Part shown: in pieces, positions 53,278 to 64,000 of the stretch
Numbering within the stretch: the first letter of the stretch is position 1
How the letters are laid out: every line of letters starts with the position of its first letter
Assembly: GCA_024663395.1 (NCBI GenBank)
Contig: JANFAH010000016.1
Location: 1,302,001-1,366,000 of the forward strand
DNA: 64,000 bases
Direction of reading: 5' to 3'
Origin: Pisolithus tinctorius
Lineage: Eukaryota; Basidiomycota; Agaricomycetes; Boletales; Pisolithaceae
The notes under the pieces: model-generated
Seen by the model: the letters and a program-made list of their open reading frames with translations, nothing else
Databases searched by the model: none
What the model was told of the DNA's origin: nothing
Position numbers and translations under genes: made by a program

Positions 53278-55403
53278 ATGTCCTGGGGGACTGCACTTAC
53301 ACGCTTCAAAGCGTTCACCCGGCCCAGCGATGGTATGTTCCTCTACTTTTATGTTTTCCCGGAGCTTACTTACCATCCACAGCTAAAATTACATCACTGG
53401 ATGCACGAGTGGTCGCATGCAAGGACCGCTGGGTGATCACGTCGCCCAATGCAGACTTCATTCTGGAGCCATACATTTTCGAAGAAGTCGATCTTTGTCT
53501 GCATGCCGATGGTTGGTTCAGCCTTGTCAATTGCTTCCAACGGCCTCAAACATACGAAAAAAACTACGAATATGCTGTTTGCATACCTCGAAAAAATATG
53601 GTCCCTACTCTCAATATTGCTTGGTTCACTCTGACATCCGCGGATTTCGTCCTTCCACTTGGCTCTGTGTATCCGGTGGGAACGCTTGAAGAGACAAAGG
53701 TCAAGGCCTTTGAAGAGCTACTTCAGCAACTGCGCAGCCACTACCACCCCCTCCGCAATCGACCTGTGGGTCGAGACCATATGACCCAACTAGTGCGGTC
53801 GGTTCAACATGAGGTTTTGCACTTGCGGCATCACCCCCTTTTATTCCGAGACCTCGTCATTTTTGTTGCCCAGCTTCAGCGCAAGCTGCTTGACATTTAC
53901 GCTTTGCTTGAATACATTGAGATCCTCTACCCGCTTCTTTCGTCTCCCCACTCAAAACCTGTACGTGCAAACCCCACCTGGATGGGGTGCTTCATGAAGG
54001 ATACTGCCACTTGCGAAGCACTGTATTTCGCTGGGGTGCCAGTCTGGCTCATGCGTACCGAGGCGTACATCTCCCCTGATATGAATATCAAGGAGCCTGT
54101 GAGATTGACGTGCCCTGAAGACATAGTGAAAGCTATGTATTCCGAAAAGGGGGTAGCTAAGCCATTCCCATCGATCTACCGTGGTGCTGGCGGTCTCCTG
54201 CGCCACATTCACACTCGCAGGGACTATGAGGGTACATTCGCGGAGCAACCGGAGCCCCTGCAAGAATCATTTGCCACATCCTCGTCGAACCCATCTTCAA
54301 GCACTGGGAAGCAATCAACGAAAAAGCAGACAAGGGCTGCCAGGGAACAAGCGACTGCAGGCCCCTCCAGAGGTATGTACCCTAATTTTCTTTCTGCTCG
54401 TTCCTGACCAACTTGTAGCTTCGCACCCCAAACAATCAGGTGGTGGGGACTCGGCAAGGTGGGAAGAGCCTGATCTTCCAGAAATTCCCAAGCCCCACAG
54501 TCTGTTTGCATTGGCTTGGAGGAAAGCTTCAAAGGATATGTCCAGAGTCAAGTCGGGCATTGTGGACCCTGGTTATCACTTTCTGAAGCCCACGCTGTTG
54601 GTCAATGTGACCACCCCTGAACGAAAGAAGACGTACATGTTGAATTGGCTCTCTGCTCGCCCGGCTTGGATGAATCGAGTTGACATTTGGTCTCCGCAGA
54701 AGAGCCCTTCCCCTCAGATGTGGAGGGACTTCCTCAATGGTACTGACACAGAGCACTTGCCCTCTGGCACCCAGAGTGCATCCACGAAGTTGGTGGTTCA
54801 GGCGATTTTGGGGGACATCATTCAAGCAGCTCATGATGATCCTGTTTGTACGTCGGAAGAGATTGAGTGGAGGGGAATGCAGGTTCGTATTTCATCCTAT
54901 TTAGATCTGTTCTTCATACTTATCTTGCGCAGGTCTGGGCTTCGAGCCTTTCAGACCCACCCCTTCATTTCACACGTTCCCTTCTATGGGAACTCTATGA
55001 ACTCAACTTCCGCTATGAACTTCGCGCACTCGATCAGGCCCTTGTCCCACAGCTTTGGCCCGATAGCCTAGATAAGTATACGCGCCAATCACTTCTTTGG
55101 TCTATCTTCCCTGGTGGATGTGGTCTTTCAAGTTGGTCAGCGCCTCTTCCTCGGGAGCCACGTGATTTGGGGTTGACTGCTAGTGAGATGGAGGTGGCAT
55201 TGCCGTATCTGAACAAGTTCTGTCAGTTGCTATCTGCATGGCCAGGAGTGCCCTTTCGTTTGAAGTCCCCAATCAAGCTGGATGGCTCTGGCAACCAAGC
55301 AGCATACGAAGCCTTCATCTTGGCTTGCGAATTCTACATCCAAACTGCATTTGATTATCTTGGGCGTCAACCATCCCTCCCCCGCATTTTTACCTTTGTC
55401 TGA
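53278..55403 (+). CDS. KDZ passenger protein 2 (unknown function)
   Basis: Exons 53278-53332, 53383-54372, 54419-54882 and 54933-55403 join without phase conflict to 659 aa. Start MSWGTALTRFKAFTRPSD. Conserved-looking blocks: RVVACKDRWVITSPNADFIL, EEVDLCLHADGWFSLVNCFQ, HEVLHLRHHPLLFRDLVIFV, PVWLMRTEAYISPDMNI, a Ser/Lys-rich linker around residue 370, and a C-terminal WRDFLNGTDTEHLPSG and FIL(A)CEFYIQTAFDYLGRQP. From memory, close relatives occur in many Agaricomycetes beside KDZ transposases, but I know of no function and recognise no domain. Unlike the transposase, this gene shows no stop, and its base composition is richer in CpG. Divergent from passenger gene 1. Confidence 0.72.
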
Positions 55404-55982
55404 CATCCTCTGCCGCATATCCTTTTTTTTTCTGTCCAAATTTGTTTAGTACAAGTATGTACCATGTCATAAAGCAGGCTGAATCAATTTGATGATTCGG
55501 AATGTTGCCTGTGACTGAACTTTAATCTCGCTTTGTGCTCACTGCCTTTTTTTTTTGTTGATAGCAACGTGTTATTCACTGACACTCCCACTGCCAGGCA
55601 AGGAATGTTCCCATCCCCCTTCACTGCTATTGACGCTTTATCTGCATCAAGATCTGCACCATTTAATTCTTTGAGACTCGTTCTGCTCGGTATGTGTGAC
55701 ATCTTGATGATGGGGTTCCTGCTCACTGTGATGTTGATAGCGACTTTTGTTTTTAACTGCTCAAGACTTGTGCTCTGGTAAGTAGGATCCTACTTGGCTG
55801 TATGTGGTGATCTGACAAATTTTCTGTGCAGTTTTTCCCTTCCAGAGGTTCATCATCTGGTCAAAATCCCCTTGGACTGACACCCCCTGCTGACTTCATG
55901 TCACGCTTTCCACCACCTGTTGACTTCGAGTCCCAGGCGTACCACCGTTGGCTTTGCGTCGCGGTTTCCAGAACGATCTGAG
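55404..55982. other. Between passenger gene 2 and KDZ transposase
   Basis: Contains the 3' UTR of passenger gene 2 and the presumed promoter of the transposase. A pyrimidine run near 55420 and 55546; no gene or repeat recognised. Confidence 0.45.
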
Positions 55983-58900
55983 ATGGCTGTTTGCCATCCA
56001 AAGCCTCGGAAGCATCGCAATGCTTCGCCTTCTATGAGTAATTCTAATATTGTGAGTTTTCCCTGTCTTCAAGCCTCATGTTGTGCTCATCATTTCTCTA
56101 CAGGCCTCCTCTGCTTCATCTGTCCAAGCTGGTCTGGTACCCAGTGTACTCACTGACCATCCTTCATCTTTGTCTGGTAATGAGCCATCGCTTTGTACTT
56201 CTGGCCCTTCGGTGTGTGCAATTTCATTATGGTATTCTTCATATCATCTTAGCTCCCCTACAGGTCCTATCGATGTCGTCTGCCTCAACCAACTGGCTGC
56301 CCGATGTAGCCACTCCATCATCAAACAACCAAGTGTCACTTGGTATACCTGCCCCTTCAGTATGTTCTGATCCTATGTCTAAGAGGTTATACGTGTTTAC
56401 TTTTAGGTAGAATATGACACAGTCATTGTTTGTCCCTCCTCCCCTAGCTCGTCAATGCCACCCTTTTGGTACGAAAGCGCTGTACCTCCCTGCACCTCCA
56501 CCTGTCTTTGTACTTCCAGGCCACCAACGCCATGCTCAAGATACTGCTGCAATGCCACATCGCCCTCAGCACCAACCTGTTGATGTCTTCAATGCTGTGA
56601 ATGAGCTTGAACTCAGTGAGGTTCGCTTGCCTTCATGTCCAAGTGGTTCACAGAAGCGCAAGAACCAATGGTGATGGTGGTCACAAGATATCATTCCAGC
56701 ACTTCTCAAGCCCTACATGTGCTATCTCGAGGCATCCCAATCCCTCCACATGGTGGTAGACCCCCCAGTCATCCATCGATGTTGCACTTGCACAGTGTAT
56801 CAACTCACTGTTTGCTGTCTCTTCTTTGACCGTATGTGACCCTTTTGTTGTTTGCTCTTATGATGCTTATGTATACCCAGGTTTGGAGGACGTTGGGATA
56901 AGCTACTGTGCATGCACCCCAGCTCCTATATGCCTCATGGGCCATGGGTTATTTGCATCATCTCCTGTGGTACCTACTCTGGCAGTTGACCTTCGTGTAC
57001 TGGAGTTTGTAAAGAAGCTCTTTGTCCGGCTAACCCCAAACACAACTGCATGGTGTGAAGCACTTGAAAGCTTCCTAGATGGTCGAGGGTATAGACTGCC
57101 GTTCAAGGTATGTACTTTTCCAAACACCATCACTGGATCTCTGCCTTCGTCTTCACATCCACCCTGTATGCTACTTCTTGTATTGGTATATCATCATGGT
57201 TTGAATGTACATGTACCCACACAAATATCTCTGGTGTAATGATGGGTGCTTATTCAAATAATCAGGACAATCTCCGGCGGCGTTTCAGTAATGCTTATCA
57301 TTGGTATACTGTATTGACAATATATGTGGAGGACCATATTTCTGCTATGGTCCAGTCCTTTTGCCCAAACTCCATGCCACAGCAAGATAGCCCCTGGCCA
57401 AGTGACTACCTATGTGCTCGCTGTCCTCTTTGCTTTGGGGGAGGTGACTTACAGAGCTCTAACCCTCCTCAGGATGAGTGAGTCAATGACAAGCTCATTG
57501 TTGCTGACTAGATGACTGAGACCCAATAGCTTTGACTGCATTGTCTGCTTAGATGCATGTTTCACTCAGAAGAGAACCAACAAATCTGCCACTGATGACC
57601 CTCCCAATCCCACCAGCACTGTATTCATCCCTGAGTCAGAGGTGAAGGCCATGGAGGTTTTCATTGAGAAACAGAGATCCCTCCCAACCAGTCAACATCA
57701 TTCTCAGACTCAAAACCAGCAGGACAGGTTGGAGGATGGAATGAGGGTGCCTGCCTCTGTGTTGGATGGGTGTGGAGATTCTTTCCATGCAGCAGATGAG
57801 AAGAGGCAAAAGGCCAGCACACAATTTTTTGCAGATACAGGGCTTATGGCTTTGTTGTGTCGTCATGATTGTGTCCTCTGGTTGGTTAATATGACATCAG
57901 CAGGTGAAAAGCAGCACTATGCCCTAGCACTGGTGAAACATCTCTTTGACCATCTCCCTGCCAAGATGACTGTTGGCCTCTTATATGACATTGGTTGTCA
58001 ATTGGAGCGTAGCTGTCGAAAGTGGAAACTCCTTGATGATGGGATACTCTCCAGGTTGAAGTTTGGTATTTCTGTCTTCCATGCTTATGGTCATCAATGG
58101 CCATGCCAATTGGTATATCACCCACGTAAATGTGTAGGCTTTGGCTTGTCAGATGGTGAGGGGTGTGAGCGACTATGGAGTGCCCTAAAAATGCTTGTTC
58201 CAATTCTTCGAGTTTCTGGGGTAAGCATTGACTCTTCTTCAAATATAATTCCAGTGCTCATTTTACCCTTAGTATCATCAGAGATTATTTGTCCTTGACA
58301 ATCAAATTTGACACTTGGACAAGAAGTCTTTTGATGCATTTGGCCAGTGGCTGAGCAGGAAATGGTCCCTCTGCAAAAGTAGGAAATTGGTGGCTTTGGA
58401 GGCTCTTCATGCTCTGCATGTTGACATGCAGACTCTACAGCATGAGTGGGCTGCACAAGTACATGCACAAACTCAACTTCTACCTCATTAGTCTGTTCCC
58501 TTTGTGTGTGTGTGATCATATGACTCACCAACCTGTAGGTCAGTCAAAGAACAAGGGTTCTGAACAGTTGGCACATGTTCTTGCCCTGGAGAAAACAGTT
58601 GAGGACTATCAGTGCCATGTGGATCAGTTAGAGAAGGATCTTGTTGATGATCATGTCAATGACATTGTTGACTACAATCTACAACTTGCTGCAGCAAAAG
58701 GGTCACTGTCAAAGGCAGCCCAGGCCCTCAAGAAGAAAAAGGCTTCATTGGGACTTTCTGCCCAAACTGACCTTCATCTGCTGAGGAACAACAAGTGGCT
58801 CCAAACACAAACAAATGCACAAGCACTTAAGGTTCGGATAAGGGAACGACTTCGTCAGTGCAAGTTTGAGTTCCAGTGACTACAATGGTCATATGGGACC

Positions 58901-59824
58901 TCTTCCAGTAGTGAGCAATTTTTTATTTCTGGCTGCTATGTTCAATAACATCATGTAGAAAACCATTTACAGTCACATGTGGAGTCATCCATAAAATGAC
59001 GAGAGCCTACCATCCTGAAACTTGTCACCACATACAATAATCTCTGTGGTGAACTGCAGAGTATGATACGACTGTGTAAGGCACCACCTGGTGCCATCCC
59101 TCCCAATCCCATACCTTCTAAAGGTATCTTTCAGCTGGATGTTGATAGTGATATTTGGCAGGATGGTCTTGAGGAGCTTAGTGCTAGCACCCCACGTTGG
59201 CTTGCTGATGAGAGTGTGTGCAAGGGAATCAGGCTGATGTTGGAAGTTGATCGCTGTAATGAAGAAGAAAGAAGGTTGTCAAGAGAGCGGTCTATCATGC
59301 AGGAATGGTTTTCCATGGAGTGGCTGAGTGTAAAGTCTGCTCTGGAAAATGTGGCAGGTGAGTGCAAATACCATGTTTATGTCTCATCTCATAGGGAGTT
59401 AGATGAATATTACAAGTATCACCTGCATGCCTACAGGGATTCCATTGTTGCAGTATATGTCAAATGGGAGGCCAAGGTTCGACATATGCCATATGCATGG
59501 GCTGCATCTAGGCCATGGGGACCTACAGCAGAAGACATCAGGGATTGCCTTGCTGCCACACATAATCCTGGTGGAACCCATGCTTCAGAGGATCTAACAG
59601 CACCAGTATTAGAAGAGAACGACTCTGATGAAGGGGATGTAATGTCAGAAGGAGATGATGAGCTGTTGATGGCCATTGAAGAGATGGAACTGGAAGAGGA
59701 ATGTCCCACTGAGCAAGCAAATGAAGGGGAATTTACAGAGGATGAGGATTGGTTGGAGGACATTGGAACTGGTTATTTGCCCTCATCACCATTGCAGGTG
59801 CCATCAAAAAGGCATAGATACTAG
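55983..59824 (+). pseudogene. KDZ (Kyakuja-Dileera-Zisupton) transposase with in-frame stops
   Basis: Multi-exon DDE-type transposase. Readable in order: RKNQW...WSQDIIPALLKPY (56650-56720), VPTLAVDLRVLEFVKKLFVR and WCEALESFLDGRGYRLPFK (56970-57110), NLRRRFSNAYHWYTVLTIYV and C-A-R-C-P-L-C-F-G-G, then the core LDGCGDSFHAADEKRQKAST, TGLMALLCRHDCVLWLVNMT, LLYDIGCQLERSCRKWKLLD, FGISVFHAYGHQWPCQLVYH and GFGLSDGEGCERLWSALKML (57750-58220), a coiled-coil region, and a C-terminal part with CKAPPGAIPPNPIPSKGIFQ ending in an acidic tail at 59824. TGA at 56672-56674 (possibly intronic), 58309-58311 and 58997-58999; the last two replace expected CGA/AGA codons. Probably inactive. Start at 55983 is a guess. 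Confidence 0.85.
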
Positions 59825-59989
59825 ATGCATACCTAAGCTTCATCAATAAATAGTTTGTGCCCAGAGAAAAGATATGTATGAGCGATCTACATTCAATGTT
59901 ACCCTAAGGAACTCTGTTTTATGGTGACCTGCAATGCCTTTGACCTCCTGCTGGGTCAAGCATTATGATTGATTAAACTAACAAGAGAA

Positions 59990-60600
59990 TGCACATAGTG
60001 CATTGGAAAATCCTCAGCATTGCTGGGAAAATCCCCAGAGTGAGTGGGAGAATCCCCAGCATTGCCTGGAGAATCCCCAGGTCAGAACTTGGAGAATCCC
60101 CAGTATAGCTTGGAGAATCCTCAGAGTGGGTGGGAGAATGCCCAGAGCAGGTTGGAGAATCCCCAAGACAGAACTTGGATAATCCCCAGTATACCATGGA
60201 GACTCCCCAGAGTGGGTGGGAGAGTCCCCAGAGCAGGTTGAAGAATCCCAAGCATTGCCTGGAGAATCCCCAGCAGTGCTTGGGGAATCCCCAGGTCATA
60301 GCTTGGAGAATCCCCAGAGTCAGTTGGAGAATCCCCAGCATTGCCTGGAGAATCCCCAGAGTGGGTTGGAGAATCCCCAGCATTGCCTGGAGAATCCCCA
60401 GAGTGGGTTGGAGAATCCACAGAGTGGGTGGGAGAATCCCCAGCATTGCCTGGAGAATCCCCAGCAGTGCTTGGAGAATCCCCAGAGTGGGTTGCAGAAA
60501 CCCCAGCAGTGCTTGGGGAATCCCCAGGACATAGCTTGGAGAATCCCCAGAGTTGGTGGGAAAATCCCCAGCATTGCTAGGAGAGCCCCTAGAGACAGGA
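59990..60600. repeat. 21 bp tandem array, right KDZ arm
   Basis: About 27 copies of the inverted unit TGGAGAATCCCC plus 9-nt variants; less than half the copy number of the left arm. Long open frames here are repeat artefacts. Confidence 0.9.
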
Positions 60601-61030
60601 GTTGGCTGGGAAATTCCAAGCATTGCCTGGAGGATCTGCTGCATCCCTGTGGATGCCCAGAGTGGGTGGGAAAATTCCAATGACACTTGGACAATCTTTG
60701 ACTTGTATGCAATGGCCAGGACTGGAGATCACTGAAGGCTTGGGAAGCATGGTGAAAGTATATGTCTGCTGTGCCTGGGCAATCACCATCACCAAGTATA
60801 TTCTACTCCCTCCATCAGATGTCACCAGTCTTTCCTCAGTGGTCTATGGCCATACTTTTTCACATATTCATATTGTATATAGTGCTCAAATCAGATTCCA
60901 TGGAAATAGGTACTTGGCATGATACACACTCCTGTCAGCAACATGGAGACTCCAAATCATTTTGATTGATCCTTCATGCTGTGATGGTGGTCTATTTGAA
61001 CTGGAGGTTCCCATGATCATCTTGGAATAG
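60600..61030. other. Spacer of the right KDZ arm
   Basis: Inverted counterpart of 44600-45040, with many substitutions but collinear. No gene seen. Confidence 0.75.
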
Positions 61031-62270
61031 GTCTGTTTGGGCTGGATGCCCTGGGAACAGGTCCATTCAGGCTGGGGAAACTCCCAGGATGCACTGGGAA
61101 CAGGTCTATTTAGGCTGGAGAATCCCCCAGGATGCCCAGGGAACAGGTCCATTTAGGCTGGGGAATCCCCCAGGATGCCCAGAGAACAGGTCCATTTAGG
61201 CTGGAGAATCCCCCAGGATGCCCTGGGAACAGGTCCATTTAGGCTGGGGAATCCCCCAGGATGCACTGGGAACAGGTCTATTTAGGCTGGAGAATCCCCC
61301 AGGATGCCCAGGGAACAGGTCCATTTAGGCTGGGGAATCCCCCAGCATGCCCAGAGAACAGGTCCATTTAGGCTGGAGAATCCCCCAGCATGCCCAGGGA
61401 ACAGGTCCATTTAGGCTGGGGAATCCCCCAGAATATCCAGGGAACAGGTCCATTTAGGCTGGGGAATCCCCCAGGATGCACTGGGAACAGGTCTATTTAG
61501 GCTGGAGAATCCCCCAGGATGCCCAGGGAACAGGTCCATTTAGGCTGGGGAATCCCCCAGGATGCCCAGAGAACAGGTCCATTTAGGCTGGAGAATCCCC
61601 CAGGATGCCCAGGGAACAGGTCCATTTAGGCTGAGGAATCCCCCAGGATGCACTGGGAACAGGTCTATTTAGGCTGGAGAATCCCCCAGGATGCCCAGGG
61701 AACAGGTCCATTTAGGCTGGGGAATCCCCCAGGATGCCCAGAGAACAGGTCCATTTAGGCTGGAGAATCCCCCAGGATGCCCAGGGAACAGGTCCATTTA
61801 GGCTGGGGAATCCCCCAGGATGCACTGGGAACAGGTCTATTTAGGCTGGAGAATCCCCCAGGATGCCCAGGGAACAGGTCCATTTAGGCTGGGGAATCCC
61901 CCAGCATGCCCAGAGAACAGGTCCATTTAGGCTAGGGAATCCCCCATGATGTCCAGGGAACAGGTCCATTTAGGCTGGGGAATCCCCCAGGATGCACTGG
62001 GAACAGGTCTATTTAGGCTGGAGATTCCCCCAGGATGCACTGGGAACAGGTCTATTTAGGCTGGAGAATCCCCCAGGATGCCCAGGGAACAGGTCCATTT
62101 AGGCTGGAGAATCCCCCAGGATGTCCAGGGAACAGGTCCATTTAGGCTGGAGAATCCCCCAGGATGCACTGGGAACAGGTCCATTTAGGCTGGGGAATCC
62201 CCCAGGATGCACTGGGAACAGGTCCATTTAGGCTGGAGAATCCCCCAGGATACCCAGGAAATAGGTCTAT
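61030..62270. repeat. 43 bp tandem array, right KDZ arm
   Basis: About 29 copies of GGTCCATTTAGGCTGG-RGAATCCCCCAG-GATGCMCWGGGAACA, against about 11 in the left arm. Some copies differ by Y at the third base of GGTCY. Confidence 0.9.
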
Positions 62271-62491
62271 TAACTCACTGGGGAAAGCCCCATTTGGACC
62301 CCAGGCACTCTGTTATAGATGTAATAATCCTGGAGAAAGTCCATGTCTGACACCTTGCTCTGGAGAATCTCCAGGGCCTGGCAAATCTCCAGCAGTCACT
62401 GGGAATACCCAGGTGGTCAACACCTATTAGGTGGATACATCTATAAGAATATATGAACCTAATAGGTCCCCTGGGGGGGGTGACTGAAGTG
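62271..62491. repeat. KDZ terminal inverted repeat, right end
   Basis: Matches 36290-36510 in inverted orientation, including CACCTATTAGGTGG and a terminal G8 run followed by TGACTGAAGTG. Confidence 0.85.
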
Positions 62492-62498
62492 ATTGAAC

Positions 62499-62914
62499 AT
62501 ACTTGCTGTATATATCACAAGATGAGAATGCAAACAGAATTTTTTTGAAGTACCTAGAACAACAATTAATCCACCAAAAATGGCATGGTCGAAGACTTAC
62601 TTGGAGATCATGCTGTTTGACCTTTGAAAATGTTCACCTACATGTCTGATGGACAAACCAGTGACAGAGGTATATAGAAAGATTGTGAGTTACTCTTCAA
62701 GCATGACATGTTTGGAAGGACCGATTCCATGCTGTTGGAGCTCCTGCAATAAGATGTCGAATACATGCTTGTGAACTGCAAGTTCTGTACAAATTTGCTC
62801 AGGATGGCTGTTCAACAATTTGGCTACCCACCCACTCCCAGTCAGGATCAATGTGTGGTATGGGATCAGGTCAGCATGCTGTGAGTCAAAGTGTGGAAAG
62901 GTGGTGAAAACCAA
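62499..62914 (-). pseudogene. PIF/Harbinger transposase, N-terminal part
   Basis: Continuation, across the KDZ element, of the transposase at 35476-36289. Reads FPHFDSQHADLIPYHTLILT, GSGWVAKLLNSHPEQICTEL, VHKHVFDILLQELQQHG, then after a TAA (expected CAA, about 62690) LTIFLYTSVTGLSIRHVGEH and FQRSNSMISK, a 47 bp intron, and YFKKILFAFSSCDIYSKYVQ, ending in the target duplication. This is the helix-turn-helix part that precedes the DDE domain in fungal Harbinger transposases. Confidence 0.75.
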
Positions 62915-63263
62915 CCAAAACCAACACCAAAGACAAATATGAGTGAGTGGTGGTTTACCTCTGCAGAACCTGGAGGGCAGAGAAACCTAAAGTGGGGGAG
63001 ACTTCAAGTGGAGGTGCTCCTGGCACAAGTCATCAATGAGTTATGCAGGAGAGGATGAATGAATGCTGATTGAGAAGGGGATGCTGAACAGAGTGAAGGT
63101 ATTCAGCTGAAAGTACTCTGGTGTGATGATCTTTTGGATGTGCTCCTGGTGCAAGTCATTGACAAGTTACACAGGAGTAGATGGATGACTAAGCAGGTGT
63201 GCTGACAAAGCACAGATGATACTTCAGATAATGAATGAAGGTAGATAGACCCTTGATGGAGCC
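62883..63263 (-). repeat. Repeat C, inverted partial copy (right Harbinger end)
   Basis: Inverse of about 34140-34481, starting TGTGAGTCAAAGTG. Provides the leader of the Harbinger transposase. Truncated by chromovirus G at 63264. Confidence 0.65.
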
Positions 63264-64000
63264 TGTCATAGTCGTGCCTTGACTCCGGCCAGACTCAGCC
63301 TCGCGCTCACTCAGTCCGGCCTCGGCCTCGCCAATCCCATATCTCCAGTTGGTCTAGTGTGGTAGACACTGCAAAGCAGTGTCTGTCATTTCGGTTAAGT
63401 CCTGTCCCTGGTCCTGTCCCAGTCTCCGTTGCCTTAGTCATATCTTACTAATACCTGTCTTACCAATCCTCTTAGCAATCCTTGCGAGACTGGCATTACC
63501 AGTCTCTGTACTATAGCTACTCTAGTATATAAGCTCGTAGATACTCGGCCTGTAGACCTCAGTCTGAAATCAACAAAGTTAACCCTGATAACCCCATCTC
63601 AGCCTCAGACTCGGACTGAGACCCACACAAGGGAATAGCACTGTATCTTCGGTTGCTAAGTCCAATCAGTCCAACTACCTGTATCCTCGACTCCTCTCCT
63701 GATCCCAATCCCTCGGCCTCATGCCCACTTCGGTCTCCGGTCCAGTCCCAACCCGGACATCCCGTACTTGACAGTATTTCAGACTCTCCACTTGTGTGGG
63801 TCTAATACATCATGGCAACCAAGACTCGCTTCCAACCTCCCCATGGCCATTCTGCCACCAATCCCAACTCTGCCTCAGCCAGTGGGGCTTGCTGCGAAAC
63901 AGCACTAGCTGCTTTGGGCACCACTAGGCGCTCTCCAGGTCCCATCAGTCCTTTCAGGGGCTTCTCAGCCCACACATCTAACACCCCCACCCCATGTTGT
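63264..64000 (+). mobile_element. Chromovirus G, partial (runs off the window)
   Basis: LTR 63264-63773 (510 bp, related to that of F but CpG-poor), PBS ATTTCAGACT at 63776-63785 pairing with AGTCTGAAAT at 63561-63570, then a gag start. Inserted in the Harbinger right end. The 3' LTR and target duplication are outside the window. Confidence 0.85.
63812..64000 (+). CDS. gag: Element G Gag, N-terminal 63 codons
   Basis: MATKTRFQPPHGHSATNPNS... closely follows F Gag, but Arg codons read His or Cys (CGC to CAC or TGC), consistent with CpG decay. Truncated by the window end; integrity unknown. Confidence 0.75.
   Translation, partial: MATKTRFQPPHGHSATNPNSASASGACCETALAALGTTRRSPGPISPFRGFSAHTSNTPTPCC

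Larger units (their letters stand above)
36290..62491. mobile_element. KDZ-type giant DNA transposon (about 18.6 kb without the nested chromovirus)
   Basis: Inverted ends CACTTCAGT(T/C)ACCCCCCC followed by AGGGGACCTATTAGG on both sides, with 7 bp duplication ATTGAAC (36283-36289 and 62492-62498). Removing the element and one duplication restores the reading frame K-Y-V-Q-L-P of the Harbinger transposase, so the boundaries are precise. Arms of about 2.5 kb hold 43 bp and 21 bp tandem arrays plus a spacer shared in inverted order. Inside: a minus-strand passenger gene (46922-50193), a plus-strand passenger gene (53278-55403) and the KDZ transposase (55983-59824). KDZ elements are a known class in mushrooms, described as large and carrying extra genes. 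Confidence 0.85.

Noticed and set aside
36500..62270. CRISPR array
   Set aside because: The tandem units are contiguous minisatellites with few spacer variants in a eukaryotic transposon; no cas genes.

Overview
The window looks like a transposon-dense stretch of a mushroom-forming basidiomycete genome (Agaricomycetes). Genes carry short GT-AG introns of about 45-75 bp. The gene families point the same way: an AIG1-like fungal GTPase, a FunK1-type kinase, a DUF6532-like gene, a KDZ transposon, a PIF/Harbinger transposon, chromodomain Ty3/gypsy elements and a Tad-like LINE. No rRNA, tRNA or CRISPR was seen. All assignments come from reading the sequence and remembered family motifs; no searches were run.

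Left flank (1-13.7 kb). A GTPase gene on + (408-3952) is followed by a decayed retrotransposon gag on - (4395-6781), a DUF6532-like gene on - (about 7200-11890) and a decayed FunK1 kinase on - (12495-13400). The DUF6532-like gene is cut by a fold-back Tc1-type element. That element holds an LTR, and the LTR holds a 466 bp CpG-rich insert of unknown origin.

Middle (13.7-36.3 kb). A LINE ORF1 is split by chromovirus D (13702-28107, TSD GCAGT). Chromovirus E (20062-27749, TSD GGACC) sits inside D's 5' LTR and is complete, with near-identical LTRs. The LINE ends in two direct copies of a repeat, here called C. The second copy of C is best read as the terminal inverted repeat of a Harbinger element and contains a solo LTR.

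Right part (36.3-62.5 kb). A KDZ-type giant transposon (36290-62491, 7 bp TSD ATTGAAC) splits the Harbinger transposase exon exactly. Its arms are built from 43 bp and 21 bp tandem repeats; chromovirus F (36869-44449, TSD GTCTC) sits in the left arm. Inside are two divergent passenger genes and a KDZ transposase carrying in-frame TGA codons. The rest of the Harbinger gene, its inverted right end and a partial fourth chromovirus (G) finish the window.

Most notable: (1) 1.37 kb of the GTPase gene reads as 20 consecutive intron-like units separated by exactly one codon each, 10 of them near-identical 78 bp repeats whose codons vary; (2) chromoviruses E and F carry an antisense gene with a Zn2Cys6-type cysteine cluster between pol and the 3' LTR; (3) the primer-binding site and the predicted mRNA 5' end covary between element families, as expected for Tf1-like self-priming; (4) intron-like units joined AG|GT occur upstream of both KDZ passenger genes. 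Older elements have lost CpG, and many stop codons are CGA to TGA, consistent with methylation-driven decay.
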